NCBI GenBank assembly: GCA_963680875.1
Contig: OY804579.1
Span: 18,895,804-18,959,803 of the forward strand
DNA length: 64,000 nt
Source of the DNA: Bathymodiolus brooksi
Lineage: Eukaryota > Mollusca > Bivalvia > Mytilida > Modiolidae
Reading direction: 5' to 3'
Positions within the stretch are counted from its first letter, which is position 1, and each line of letters begins with the position of its first letter. The notes beneath the pieces are model-generated. The model was given only the letters and a program-made list of their open reading frames with translations. It searched no databases and was not told where the DNA came from. Positions 36,360 through 47,144 of the stretch are shown here, one piece after another. Made by a program: the position numbers and the translations under genes.

Positions 36360-37980
36360 ACTGTGAAACATGCAAATTGCTATGGATCTTCACATTATTT
36401 CTTAAAAATCTTGTTTATTAATCATACTTACAAGATCCAAACTAAACAAGGGCAAAGCGTGGCGTATCCCCTCGCCTAAAAATTTGACCTGGTGACCTTG
36501 ACCTTTGACTTTGAAAATCAATAGGGTTCCAGATTCTCTTAAGGACTAAGTATGTACCAAGCTTGGTCAAAATCCATTGAAGGATGTTGATTCTAGAGTG
36601 TTCACAAGGATGTTACGCAGTAAAATTTTGACCCGGTTATCTTGACCTTTGACCTATAAGGCTATGACCTTGAAAATCAATAGGGTTTCGGCTATCTTAA
36701 GGACTAAGTATGTACCAAGTTTTGTCAAAAATCCATTGAAGGATGTTGATTCTAGTGTTCACAAGGATGTTACACGGTAAAAATTTGACCCTGTGACCTT
36801 GACCTTTGACCTTGAAAATCAATAGGGTTTCAAATTCTCTTAAGGACTAAGTATGTACCACATTTGGTCAAAATCCATTGAAGGATGTTGATTCCAGAGT
36901 GTTCACAAGGATGTGACGGACGGACGGACGGTAGCATTACTATATCCCTTCGCAACTTCGTTGGCGAGGGGATAAAAAGCAGTTCAAATGACAATTCTTT
37001 AAATAGAAAGCCTTTATATGAAAAATACATATTGATTTCCCTCTATCATGTCTATGTTGATAATTCTAAGATAGTAAAGTATAATTTTGGCTCCCTGAAC
37101 TAAAAATTATGTCCAAAATTGTTGAAATGTAGTAAAAAACTAGTTAATGTAATGTTTTTAGAATAGTCAAGAAATAAACTTGGTTTGCATAAGGAAATTG
37201 AAAACGATTTTCATTTAGTCATAGTCTAAAATATGCAGTTCAGGACATTTCAGTAAAATTTTATAGTCACATATATAGAAAAGTTTCTGAAACTTGCAAA
37301 TTTCTATGGATCTTCATATTATTTTTTAAAAACCTTGTTTATGTATCATACTTACAGGATCCAAACTAAAAATGGTACTGAAATGACACTTATTTAAATG
37401 GAAAGCTTTTTATATAAAAGATACATACAGATTTTCCACTATGGTAATAATTCACAGACAGGAAGATATAATTTTGGCTCCCATAACAAAGTGTTATGTT
37501 CAAACTTGTTGAAAGTACTTTTAACCTTATTTATGTAATGTATTTCCAGTACCCAAGATATGAACTTGTTTGCATAAAGGAATTAAAATGATTTTCATTT
37601 AGCCATGGTCTAAAATATGCATTTTAGGACATTTCTGAAATTTTCAGTAAAATTTTGTAGTCATATATAAAAAAAGTTATGAAACTTGAAAATTTCAATT
37701 GATATTCATATCATTTCTTCAAAACCTTGTATATAATTATATATTATACTTACAGGATCCAAACTAAAATTGAAATAGAAAGCTTTTATTTGAAAAATAC
37801 ATACTGATTTTCCATTATAGTGATAATTCGCAGAAAGTAAGGTATATACTTTTGGTTCCCAACACTAAGTTTCTTGTCCAAGTTGTTGAAATTTGATAAA
37901 ATTAAAAGCCTAATTATATGTTGTATATCAAAGAAATAAATTTGCTTGAATAAAAAGAACTTTATGGGGTTTTCATTAAG
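36360..37980. repeat. ~385-bp tandem array, about 2.5 units
   Basis: Units start near 37009, 37398 and 37776 (spacing 389 and 378 bp), each with GAAAGC(C)TTTTATATGAAAAATACATA, TTTTCATTTAG(T/C)CAT, ATATGCA..TCAGGACATTTC and CTTACAGGATCCAAACTAAA (quoted in parts). The tail of an additional unit lies at 36360-36450, left of the inserted 150-bp repeat. Non-coding. Confidence 0.8.
36455..36978. repeat. Tandem ~150-bp repeat (GACCTTGACCTTTGAC type) inserted in a larger array
   Basis: Three units beginning near 36481, 36622 and 36781, each with TGACCTTGACCTTTGAC, GAAAATCAATAGGGTT, AAGGACTAAGTATGTACCA and AATCCATTGAAGGATGTTGA, ending in (GACG)n. Ends are weakly inverted (GGCGTATCCCCTCGCC versus GGCGAGGGGAT). 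It interrupts the 385-bp array described next. Confidence 0.88.
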
Positions 37981-38835
37981 CCATGTACAGTTTTAATTCT
38001 TGCATTAAAAATGAATTGATTCGATATTTCTTTTTAAATTGATAATAATAAACTGCATTGTCATTGATATCATTTTTGCACTCCCATTTCCCCTTTGCTG
38101 GCCTCTTAAAATTTGTGTTTGTTTACCTCGCAAATACGGCCGTTTTATGCTACTCATTGACAATAATTTGCTGTTGCCAGGTGCAAAATTACATATATTG
38201 ATTAATATCTACCGAAAATGATCATAGGCATCATCATAAATTCATAAAATATGAAAAACGATTGAGAAAAGAAGGCAACATGCTCGGCTTACCTATCAAC
38301 AATAATCAAGCACTTCCTTGAGTTCGCTCCATCCAACGGCAACGGTCCAACTGATCCCCTACATATATCCTGCATTTGTTCCATTTGGAAGATACCTCAC
38401 TTCTATTCCTCTTTATCTCTGAATCCGTCAAAGTCCGCTTTCTTCCACGCGTTGACAGTTTCTCTTTTGCCCAAGAACCACATGTTGTTTATTGTTTCTA
38501 AACAGTGCGCATGCTCAAGACGTGTTCGCATAGAAGGCCATATGAATAGATTTAAATATTGTCATCCGGACAATAATTCTTTTTTGGGTCTTTTTTGTCA
38601 ATAAATCGTATCTTTTGCAACATAACTCGGTGTTAATCTTCATTTTATGAAGGTCAGTACGGAAATCGACAATAATTTTGGGTATGAAAAAATTACGCAG
38701 CTGGTAGACAATATCCCTTTAAAACTTTAAATTCCAAATAATATATATATAGAACTTAGGCAAGCTTTTAGATATTATTTTTAGTTACGTGTCATACCAT
38801 AAAGACGGAAGACCATTCAAGAAGTAATAGTAAAA

Positions 38836-38876
38836 ATGGAAAATATTACAAATGACGATGAACAAAGTGTAGACAG
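38836..38876 (+). pseudogene. Exon 1 of a duplicated J-domain gene (copy B)
   Basis: ATG plus 12 codons and a split codon (MENITNDDEQSVD), same length and GTAATG donor as exon 1 of the intact gene at 15600. Its second exon is 24.6 kb away (63510) because the 24.1-kb element lies in the intron. Confidence 0.82.
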
Positions 38877-39309
38877 GTAATGTAATTTAAATATAAACTT
38901 TACAGGAGAAGAATACTGTATAACGTCTTAAAAGTCTACTCTTTCCAAATTTTTTTTTCTTTCAATTTGCACTTTCAAAACTATGGTGGTATGCAAAGGA
39001 CATCGATACATATTTTCTCTACTTTCAATATCTCGAGCGGTTGATATACATTAAATACGTGTGTGTTCTGAAATATGAAAGATACAAAATCATATAACCA
39101 CGATATAAAGCAGTTGGATTATTATTAAAAAAGGAACTTGTAGCAAGTTCAGCCTTTCCCCGTCGTATGGTGTTCATTGTAGAATGTTTTAAAGAAAAGC
39201 ATTCAATATCATTTTATAATTTTAGTTGTATTGTCTATAATATTCTGTAATGACCTCTCACTTTATTTAAAATCAGTTTATTATGTTTTTTTAAACACAT
39301 ATGAACTCA

Positions 39310-39318
39310 AGCTTACAC
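39310..39318 (+). repeat. Left 9-bp target-site duplication AGCTTACAC
   Basis: Identical to 63426-63434. Joining the flanks restores CTCAAGCTTACACCAACTTG, which matches CTCAAGTTTGCACCAACTTG at 18551-18570 in the paralogue. Confidence 0.9.
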
Positions 39319-39347
39319 CAATCTAATTAAAATTAGCTCTACGCACT
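39319..39347 (+). repeat. Left terminal inverted repeat
   Basis: 29 bp identical to the reverse complement of 63397-63425. The following TGCTCC, poly-C and poly-T also resemble the ends of the 100-bp MITE at 59351. Confidence 0.9.
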
Positions 39348-39462
39348 TGCTCCTCCCCCCCCCCCCCTTTTTTTTTTTGGTCGCTGCGTGGTAGATCTAA
39401 CAACATCCCATTAAGGGTCGCGTCAGGGGTCAACATCATACATTATCTGAAATTTATATTAG

Positions 39463-39500
39463 CCAATCAGAAATAGAGTCGACTTCGCAGAACAACCAAT
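39463..39500 (+). promoter_or_regulatory. Two CCAAT boxes upstream of the RecQ-like gene
   Basis: AGCCAATCAG (CCAAT at 39463-39467) and AACCAATCAG (39496-39500), 77 and 44 bp before the ATG, the usual NF-Y arrangement. The ATG lies in AAAATGGCGGC, a YY1-like initiator context. No TATA box. Confidence 0.55.
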
Positions 39501-39543
39501 CAGAGAACCGCTTTGTCAGGGTTTTCGGTGTTACGCATTTAAA

Positions 39544-42500
39544 ATGGCGGCTTCCACGATTGACAATGTTTTGACAGATATTTTACCACTATTTGGCGTC
39601 GATAAGTTGAAAGATGAACAGAGAACAATTCTTGAATGTCTCATCGACAAAAAAGATTGTATGGCAGTATTACCAACTGGTTTTGGAAAGTCACTGCCGT
39701 TTCAAATATACAGTTTGGTAAATCGAACAACGAACGACAAAACGATAGTATGCAGTCCACTTGTAGCCTTGATGCAAGATCAAGTAGAGGCAATGTCTAA
39801 AATACCAGATATGAAAACAGCTTATTCAGGTAATTATCTTACCTTAATATTACTCATTCACGATTTGAAAAAGAGGGGGAGCATATATTTTTTTACAAGA
39901 CGATGAAGGTTTCCTGTACTTGGCGATCACTAGTATACATTTTTTTTCCAGTACATGTATTGTGAATTTTTTTTTAAATTTTGTACAATACTGGTATACC
40001 AGTGCCCAGTAATGTAATTAAGATATTGGTATTGTAATTCAATTATGAAAATATGAAATTGCATGGATTTTTTAGTATACCAGTATTGCGATCTCCTGTA
40101 CTTGGCGATCGCAATACTGGTATACTAAAAGTACAAGTTCATTGTGTATAATTTTATTGGCATTTATAACATCGTATCAGTAATACATCACAATACACAA
40201 CAATCCGTTATGGATAGAGTCAAGATTATTATACAGCGACACAAGAACAACTACTTCAAGAACTGGTATACCCAGGGCCAGGAACTAACATTTCCACAAT
40301 ACCTATTACAATAATTACTACAATACCATAGGATACCATAGGAACTACAGTGGACGCTGGCTTGTTGCCACTATGTCCGCCTCTAAATCCACATCATTGA
40401 TGCGCGACTTTACGTCACTTCCGGAATTTGATCTTATGTTTATGTTTGCCGTAAAGTCATATTTGCACTCTTGGTGCTTCCAGTGCTCATCTAGGCCGAT
40501 TTCAAAATTTTTAACTGATTTTGCCTGTATAACTGATTCTGGGAGGCTATTCCATATTACGACAATTCTAACGACGAAGGTATATTTTCTCACATTCAGC
40601 CTACTTGTTTTTATCTTCATCTTCTTGCTATGTCCCCTTGTGTTTGAATGCCGGACAACTCGGACCGTATTATTGTTTAATAATATTGTTCAATATTTAT
40701 ATGTGTATAATTATTTATTTATTTAAAAGACAATTATTATCTTTTAGTGAAAATGAATTATTTATTAAATGATAATATTAAGTGACCAAAATGTGATTAG
40801 GACGTGATTTTTTCTCATAACATGGTCTATTACATATCATTTACAGGAATAAAAATTAATATAAAAAATTTAAGAAAAAAATATTTAGAGCTTATAAATT
40901 ATGAAATTTCATATAAGCATTATGTATTATTTTTGTTTGTATAAGCTTCATGGTTGTTGGAAACACCTTGTGAATCAAGAGATTTTGAAAGTTCAAAAGC
41001 CTCTTTCAATAATGGATTTAAATTGTCAGTATGTAGTCTGGCAAGATATAAAATTGCTTGCGAATTAATAAAATTTTCAACAGGAAATCTACCAAGTTCT
41101 GCTCTCACTCCTATATTTGAGGAAGTCTTCTTTGTTCCCAGGAGATGCTTACAAAAAATCAAGTGAACTTTTTCGAAGGGGGTTCTATCAATAAAAGTGA
41201 AATGGTCCATGTTACCATTTCTTAGTCAGCTCTTTGCTTTGCCCTATGGTAAACAAGAAAATAATCCATAAAAGATATTTCAGAATTGTAGGTCAAAATA
41301 GGTCTAACCAAACATATTAAGTTTATTAACACTAGATTATCTATCAAAATCCTTGAAATGAAGTGCACAATACTAGTATACCAGTATTGTGATCGCCAAG
41401 TACAGGAGATCCGATTCAGCATGCAGAAAATAATTGTTAAAAAGACCACACATTATAACGTTTTTTCCAGGTCCATTTAAATCCATAGAAGGAGAGGTTT
41501 ACTTACTTTGTTGCCCATGTGTATTTCAAATACAAATACGTTTTCCTATCCACTTCATGTGTGTCAAACGAGAACCTCATTGAAAGTGGACGAGTTTGGG
41601 ATGAAAATGTGAATACGTCATGACTCGCGTGTCACAGCATCAAGCTGTAATGTACAACACAAACCCTTGACAGCAACATTTTTTGTCCATGTTAAAGAAG
41701 AAATTTTCTGTCAGTTACACAGAATAACATATATTATTGCCAACTGCAAAAAAATTGGGGTTGTATTATGTTAACTTATGAGTCTGTCATCATCGACACT
41801 GGTATTTTCACAATAACTTTTGTTCCATTTGACTGATATCCATATTTTAACACATGGATGTATGATCCAAAATGTATCTAGTACAGTGGTGTTCAAACTC
41901 ACAACGTTAGTGATGATAGTTTGATTGCACAGGTAGTTGTAAATCCAACTACATTACGATCACGACATCCCTGGTTCCTGTTGAGGGTCTCCCATTCGAT
42001 TTTAGAAAAATGCGTCAAAAATGGTATTTGCATTGATGCATTTGTTTTAATTTTAAGCTCCTTATGAACATTTCTTTTATAACGTTTCCTAGATATTATA
42101 TGAGATTGAAAGGGGCCAGTTCCCGAAATTGCAAATAAGTTAAAGGGACAGAAATAAATTGTCAAGCACATTACACCATGTCCACCCACTTTTAATATAC
42201 AGTACACTTGTTCTACCTTACATGGTTAAAATTTATACATTCAGACATGCCTCCCAATTCTCACTTTCCTTGTTTTGTTTCTAGGATCTAGTTCGATCAC
42301 AGACAAGCAAATCCAAAGACGGTGGAATTGACTTGATATATGCTTCACCAGAGACACTGGTTGGAGATCCTGCATGGAGAGCATGCTTGACCAAATTGAA
42401 TGTGACAGCAATAGTGATTGATGAATTTCACACAATAGCTACTTGGTAGGTTAAAATAACATAAAATGTATTTTAGACTGTAGGTTTGATTAAACGTTAC

Positions 42501-44008
42501 ACAACATATAATTATATGCAAGTAAACATTTGAATCAAGCGGCCAAAATAGAGGACACTATCTTTTGTGTTGCTATCTCTGAAAAAAACAAAAACTCGGA
42601 GATCTTAGTGATGGTAGTCTGTTTCCTTCATTTTTTTAGTTGCATTAGAAAGCCATCAGGAAAAGATAATAGATTTCATATGGCTGACACTATAATTAAT
42701 ATGAGAAGAACATACAGACATGGAGTAAATGTCAAGGAGACAATATCTCATCTGCAAAATGAAAGGATTAAAAACATGGCATCCCTAGTCTTCAACATGA
42801 GGAACTCCACACCATGTAGCAAGATCTTAACAAAGGTGAATAAGGGTCGCATATATGCAAAGACAGAACACCAATTAAGAAAATGTTTACATTGTGACTG
42901 GCCATGTCACCTGGAAATTTATATGTCTGTCTGAAATTTTATCTTGCCTTTTTTGCAGGAACCATATCAGATAGTTGAATTAACTAGTCTAAAAAAATCA
43001 CTAACCAATGCATTGCATATTTTGTCCATTCTTATTAATTACATTTTCAAAAAGCATCCATAAACATTATTTTTGCTTTATTTCTAATTTTTTACATGCA
43101 TTGCATTTTTAGGGGTGAAGACATTGATGCTACACACAAGACAGCATTCAGAAAGTGGTTTTCGTATATTGGTGAACTAAGGTCAATTTGTCCATCGGCC
43201 ACTTTTCTTGCCTTGAGTGCTACCTGTACCTTAAAAATTAGACAAAGAGTCCTGAAGATACTTAATATGAAATCTACAGATATCAGAGAAATAACACTGT
43301 CACCTAACAGACAAAACATCAAGTTGACAATTTCAAAAGTTTCCAATGAAGTAGAAATTGCTATGACATGGTTAATTGATGCTCTAAATGATCTAAAGGA
43401 GAACTTTCCGAAGACTATAATATACTGCATTTCAATAACAGATGCATCAAAGGTTTACACATACATAATTGACGAACTTCCAGAATGTTCAGATGTGGTG
43501 AATATGTTTCATTCTGAAAGTACAGCCAAATGCAAGGCTATGATTATCAGAGAATTGAAAGACATGAACAGCAAGATGAGGATTGTTATTGCCACAAATG
43601 CATTAGGCATGGGCATTGATATTATCAATTGTTACAGTATTGTTTTGTATGGTGCCCCACACAATGTTCTTGACCTTGTACAAGAAATCGGTAGAGCAGG
43701 GAGGGATGGCAAGGACTCGGTTGCCATGGTCCTATACAATTCTTTTAATCTTCGAACAGTTGAGCCCGACGTAAAAGCTGTTGTGACTTCTACAAATTGT
43801 CGAAGGCTTGCAATGCTAATGAGAATCAGACCTTCAACAGGTACCGAACAAGACCCACAAATGCTGTGACATATGTGCAAACAAATGTGGTTGTGGTAAT
43901 TGTACTTTCTTACCACTAGAAACTCTTTTCCGTTCAAATAAATTGGAGATAGCCGATCATGAAGAAAGTGATTCTGATGCCACAGAGCCGTATGATCTGT
44001 CAGACTAG
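39544..44008 (+). CDS. RecQ-family ATP-dependent DNA helicase, frameshifted near the 3' end
   Basis: Exons 39544-39829, 42292-42445 and 43113 onward splice in phase. The 3'-5' helicase core is complete: Q motif (LKDEQ, 22-26), Walker A LPTGFGKS (43-50), SPLVALMQDQVEAM (Ia), DEFH box (139-142), W-GED aromatic-loop position, LSAT (181-184), FHSES (IV), IVIATNALGMGIDI (V) and QEIGRAGRDG (VI, from 337). The frame then ends at TGA 43867-43869 (398 residues). The +1 frame over 43826-44008 encodes the RecQ zinc-binding region CCDICANKCGCGNC and an acidic tail ending DLSD, so a 1-nt indel at about 43826-43860 separates them. Between motif Ia and the DEFH box the protein is about 20 residues shorter than usual. 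Inferred role: unwinding during transposition or repair. The 39830-42291 intron holds LINE and foldback insertions. Confidence 0.82.
40345..40620 (-). mobile_element. LINE fragment: C-terminal end of a reverse-transcriptase ORF
   Basis: Reverse-strand frame with RLNVRKYTFVVRIVVIWNSL, then PESVIQAKSVKNFEIGLDEHW. The R..VRK..F..R.V..WNSLP..V..A.S...F...LD.(H/Y)W pattern is typical of the end of metazoan non-LTR reverse transcriptase ORFs. Strongly 5'-truncated; only the 3' end survives. Confidence 0.78.
40920..41350 (-). mobile_element. Second LINE fragment, post-palm region, frameshifted
   Basis: The reverse-strand frames read LICLVRPILTYNSEI (41222-41449 frame), then TPFEKVHLIFCKHLLG and RAELGRFPVENFI (40920-41210). 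P.L.Y.SEI followed by (K)(V/L)..(R)FCK.LLG......ELGR.P is found downstream of the reverse-transcriptase palm in several LINE clades. A stop or frame change separates the parts. Confidence 0.7.
41884..41975 (-). mobile_element. SINE family 1, head fragment
   Basis: tRNA-like head only, with an altered B box (GTGAGTTTGAACACC on its own strand). Confidence 0.7.
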
Positions 44009-44457
44009 GAGGGTGGAAACTGACATGTTGGACCATTCAAGTGCTTTGTAAAATTAAAATAATATTTTATTCAAATTATATTTCCATTTTATTTTAATTC
44101 TGATTGATTGTTTAGTGTTTAATGCCAACTTTAGCACTGTTTCAGCCATGTCATGGCATTCTTTAATTCCACTTTGTGAAGATACTAAAATGTATCCAAT
44201 AGAATGATCATAGTGGCACAATTCTTTCGGATGCTCATCTCCATTGGATAAATATGCATGCCAAATTACAAACTTCAGTATCTTACAGTACCCTAGATAT
44301 GTGCTTGAATGTAAACTCAAAACCAGTCATTGAAGCATGAAATCTATGCAAGGTCAATGGGATACATTGATGAGCTTTGACTTTAACCAGTCCCTGAATT
44401 AAGCATGATTATTGTTTGTCTCCTTCTACCTCTATATGCAAGATTATATCTCTTACC

Positions 44458-45045
44458 GTACCTAAAGCAGTGCTCGCCTTTAGTGCGGTAGATCTTGGGT
44501 TCAAGTCCCCAACCGTTAAACTAACGACTATAAAAAAAGAAAATCTCCGCTTAGCATGCAGCATTTAGGGCTAGGTTAGGAATATTAACGCCAGTTTCAA
44601 CAATATTTCAGTTATATCATGGCAGTCATTTTTATTGGACGAGGAAATCAGATTGCCCGGAGAAAACCAGACCTGCCGCAACTTAACAAACGTTATCACA
44701 TAATCGATAATGTTGTATTTAGTACACCTTACCATGAACGGGGTATTAACTCACAACTTAGTGGTTATAGGCAGATTGCATAGGTTGTTGTAAATTTAAC
44801 TACCACATAATCATGACAGTCATGCGACATTAAGGAGAAAGAGCAAAGACTAAGCTCGGAATCGGGAAAATGTGGGATTAGATGTCTATCTGCAGACTGT
44901 TTCAGTGAGCTAGCACTATAAATGTCCAACTAAGCGTGTTGGTTTAGTACGAAGCAGACCTCATAATCTCATTGAAAATTAAATTCTCCCCATGATATAG
45001 CTGCAATAATTGCAGTTAGCGTTAAACAACATTCACTCGCTGACC
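44458..45045 (+). mobile_element. SINE family 3, split by a family 1 SINE
   Basis: Head 44458-44545 (GGTAGATCTTGGGTTCAAGTC as B-box region) and body 44820-45045 (GAGCAAAGACTAAGCTCGGA through TGATATAGCTGCAATAATTG and GCGTTAAACAACA) correspond to one element seen uninterrupted at 55517-55850 on the other strand. Confidence 0.72.
44580..44820 (-). mobile_element. SINE family 1 nested in SINE family 3
   Basis: Reverse-strand near-full copy inserted in the body of the family 3 element. Confidence 0.75.
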
Positions 45046-45049
45046 GTAC

Positions 45050-45960
45050 TTAAGATATGACTGAGATGAACCAAGTGTGGATGTCGAGGGTAGTAGAAAG
45101 GTATCTGGTTGACAATAGATGATCCCGATTGCTTAGCAGGAAGTAAAATGCTTTGAAATGAAGTCTGCAGGACTAAGATAATGTGTCCGATTGGGGTGTT
45201 TTGTCTTTGCTCTTACTCCGCATAGTATGATTGGTGCAGAAGCAGCTAATAACCATTGTAGTTTTCTTGAGATTGGTCAAACAAGGATATTAACTCACAA
45301 AAAGGGGAACATACCCATTTTACCAAGGTGGTTGACTTCTGGTTGGAGAGCAGATGATCACGACTTGACACAAGAATAATAAAACCAATATTTTGCTTTT
45401 GGTAACTTTTATCGTGACAATATAAAAAGAATTCATAATCATCCATCATTTGATTACACAATTAAAATGCTGCTGTGAGCAGAGAAGAAAAGTAACATAA
45501 TTTACAGTGACCGATTTATTTACACAAGATATATGTAGACAGGGGTGTGCTTTAAAATTTCAATGAAGACAGTTGTTAAACAACAATCTAAAAAAATAAT
45601 ACATTATCTGATCATATATGGTATGCCATTTTCAATCGAATTTATATAAAAAAAAAATAACACATTACAGCATTGTACAAGATTCAATTGAGGGAAATCA
45701 TACTTTTATAAATATGTCTTTCCTAAACACATCTAACAATAAAGATGATATTTTTCACCTGTTGCACAGGTTAACTACTAATTTATTATTCACAATAAAC
45801 TTTTGACAGTTGTTTACAATTTTTTTATATATTATTTTTAATTGTGCAAAGATGTGTAGTTAGTTTAAGACTGAATTGGGCAGTTGTAATGATGCAAGGT
45901 CCTACACAACACATTTTATAAATAAATGCAACTTCTAATTGCTATTTTAATATCATTATC
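45050..45960. other. Non-coding interior of the 24.1-kb element
   Basis: No exon or clear repeat recognised. Confidence 0.4.
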
Positions 45961-45961
45961 T

Positions 45962-47141
45962 CAGGGGTCGACTTAAGAAAAAAAATTAACTGGCCCTAAG
46001 GGCCAGTAAAATTTTTGAATAACTGGCCCCTTCAAAATTCCACTGGCCCGAGAAATATCAGTGGACCGATATAAAAGGGGGATGGTTAGAAGATAATCAA
46101 ACAATCTACATATAGATAGTCAAACTTGTTATCAAAAGTATATAGTTTTAACCTTTCATTCATTGTTTATTGTATATATGTTAACTTATGTATTAACTAA
46201 ATTTAATACGGCGCTCGGCCAATAATCTTCAGTAGTGAAGGACGGCCAGAAATATAAAGAAGAAGAAGAAGAAGTCTCAGCTACCCCCTCTGTATAACGG
46301 CTTCCTTTTTTAGTCAATCTTATTTATTCCTCCCCAGCGTTTTCCCGTGCATTCGACCATTATATAACGACCCACTGTCTATCGCGACTAACGACCATGT
46401 TCTTTGGGTAAAAATCCTTCATATAGCGACTATTAGAAGATTATTATCAATCCGGAAGTTAGATAATAAATAAACAAACACAGTCCCGACTTTGGAAAAT
46501 TTTCCGTTTTGCCCAGCTGATGCAGCGATTGTTGCCAATATCCCTCTTGCTGATATCGGCATGATCTACTGACTGAGTCCATACCTGTTACTAGTTCATA
46601 ATAATAGATTTTTCATATTAAATGAAGTCACGATTAGCGTTATTGTGTATCCGCCATTTTTTTTTACAGGTAAGATGTTCACGTGATGATTTATTATTGT
46701 TGTTTGGTTTATTTGGGTTTATTTCTTATTTATATTAAATATTTAAAATTGCTTATTATAGAAAATACCATTTTAATCTTTCAGTTTTATAAATAAATAA
46801 TCGTGATTTTGAAAATTATTGAATTATGAAGTACTGGTTCCCAGCATATATTTCTGTCAATATTCGTTTAACGTGCGGTAACAGATCAAGGTAAACACAT
46901 GCTGATTGTGTGATTAGGCTATTTATAGCTTTCGGCGAGTGATTGAAGTTGAATTTTAACGTTTTATCAGGAAATTTCATTAGTCTGTTATCAGTCGATA
47001 TTGAATGACACGGAAGAAACGAAAGTTGCTGGCCCAAGTGGCCCGAGAATATCAACTGGCCCAGCGGGACGATCTTTGTTCAGTTTGACTGGCCCGACCG
47101 TAAATATACTGGCCACGGGCCAGCGGTTACGTCGACCCCTG
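45962..47141 (+). mobile_element. hAT-like non-autonomous element with CAGGGGTCGAC ends
   Basis: Left CAGGGGTCGACTTAAG, right (reverse complement) CAGGGGTCGACGTAACCG; subterminal GGCCAGT/ACTGGCC repeats at both ends. No intact duplication of 5 or 8 bp could be matched. A (GAA)n run lies at about 46258-46275. No transposase seen. Confidence 0.65.
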
Positions 47142-47144
47142 TTA

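Larger units (their letters stand above)
34790..38500 (-). pseudogene. Reverse-strand gene of the TTAA element, partly resolved and probably broken
   Basis: The last exon 34928-34790 (WQRSYNKKTARWSVQPVKAD, then KSYSYVPRLLRVI and a stop) joins in phase (AG|G) to the exon 35605-35527, which is acidic (EEGSDVGDDSDDGDFEPS). A further open stretch at about 36210-36103 (SSHHISTKRMKLEKSSSF) does not splice in phase. A first-exon-like stretch at about 38490-38340 reads RGRKRTLTDSEIKRNRS then KCRIYVGDQLDRC, the kind of basic N-terminus seen in many orphan mollusc transposon genes, but it has no in-frame ATG and frames change before the donor near 38300. Two exons are well supported; the gene as a whole looks degenerate. 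No catalytic motif is visible. Confidence 0.5.
31764..38718. mobile_element. 6,955-bp TTAA transposon with ~90-bp TIRs
   Basis: Terminal inverted repeats begin AGGGATATTGTCTACCAGCT and agree for about 90 bp with very few differences. TTAA flanks both ends (31760-31763, 38719-38722), and copy A at about 15255 shows the empty site with one TTAA. The TTAA target fits Kolobok or piggyBac; the coding content is not a piggyBac transposase. It carries a + strand two-exon gene with a P2X7-C-like domain and a reverse-strand multi-exon gene, converging. It also carries a 425-bp MITE, a SINE fragment, and tandem repeats in the right half. Confidence 0.9.
39912..41412. mobile_element. Composite insertion bounded by CCTGTACTTGGCGATCAC palindromes
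   Basis: Left end CCTGTACTTGGCGATCACTA, right end the reverse complement GTGATCGCCAAGTACAGG; a related near-perfect palindrome (TAGTATACCAGTATTGCGAT to its complement) lies at 40073-40128. LINE fragments lie inside. Lies wholly in RecQ intron 1. No clear duplication at the ends. Confidence 0.6.

Noticed and set aside
42530..42934. 134-codon open frame as a helicase exon
   Set aside because: It lies in the intron between the DEFH exon and the next one, which already join in phase; its content does not match RecQ.
43632..44036. Reverse-strand 134-codon frame
   Set aside because: Antisense shadow of the helicase exon.
44470..44540. Possible tRNA gene
   Set aside because: B-box match only; part of the split family 3 SINE and without a cloverleaf.
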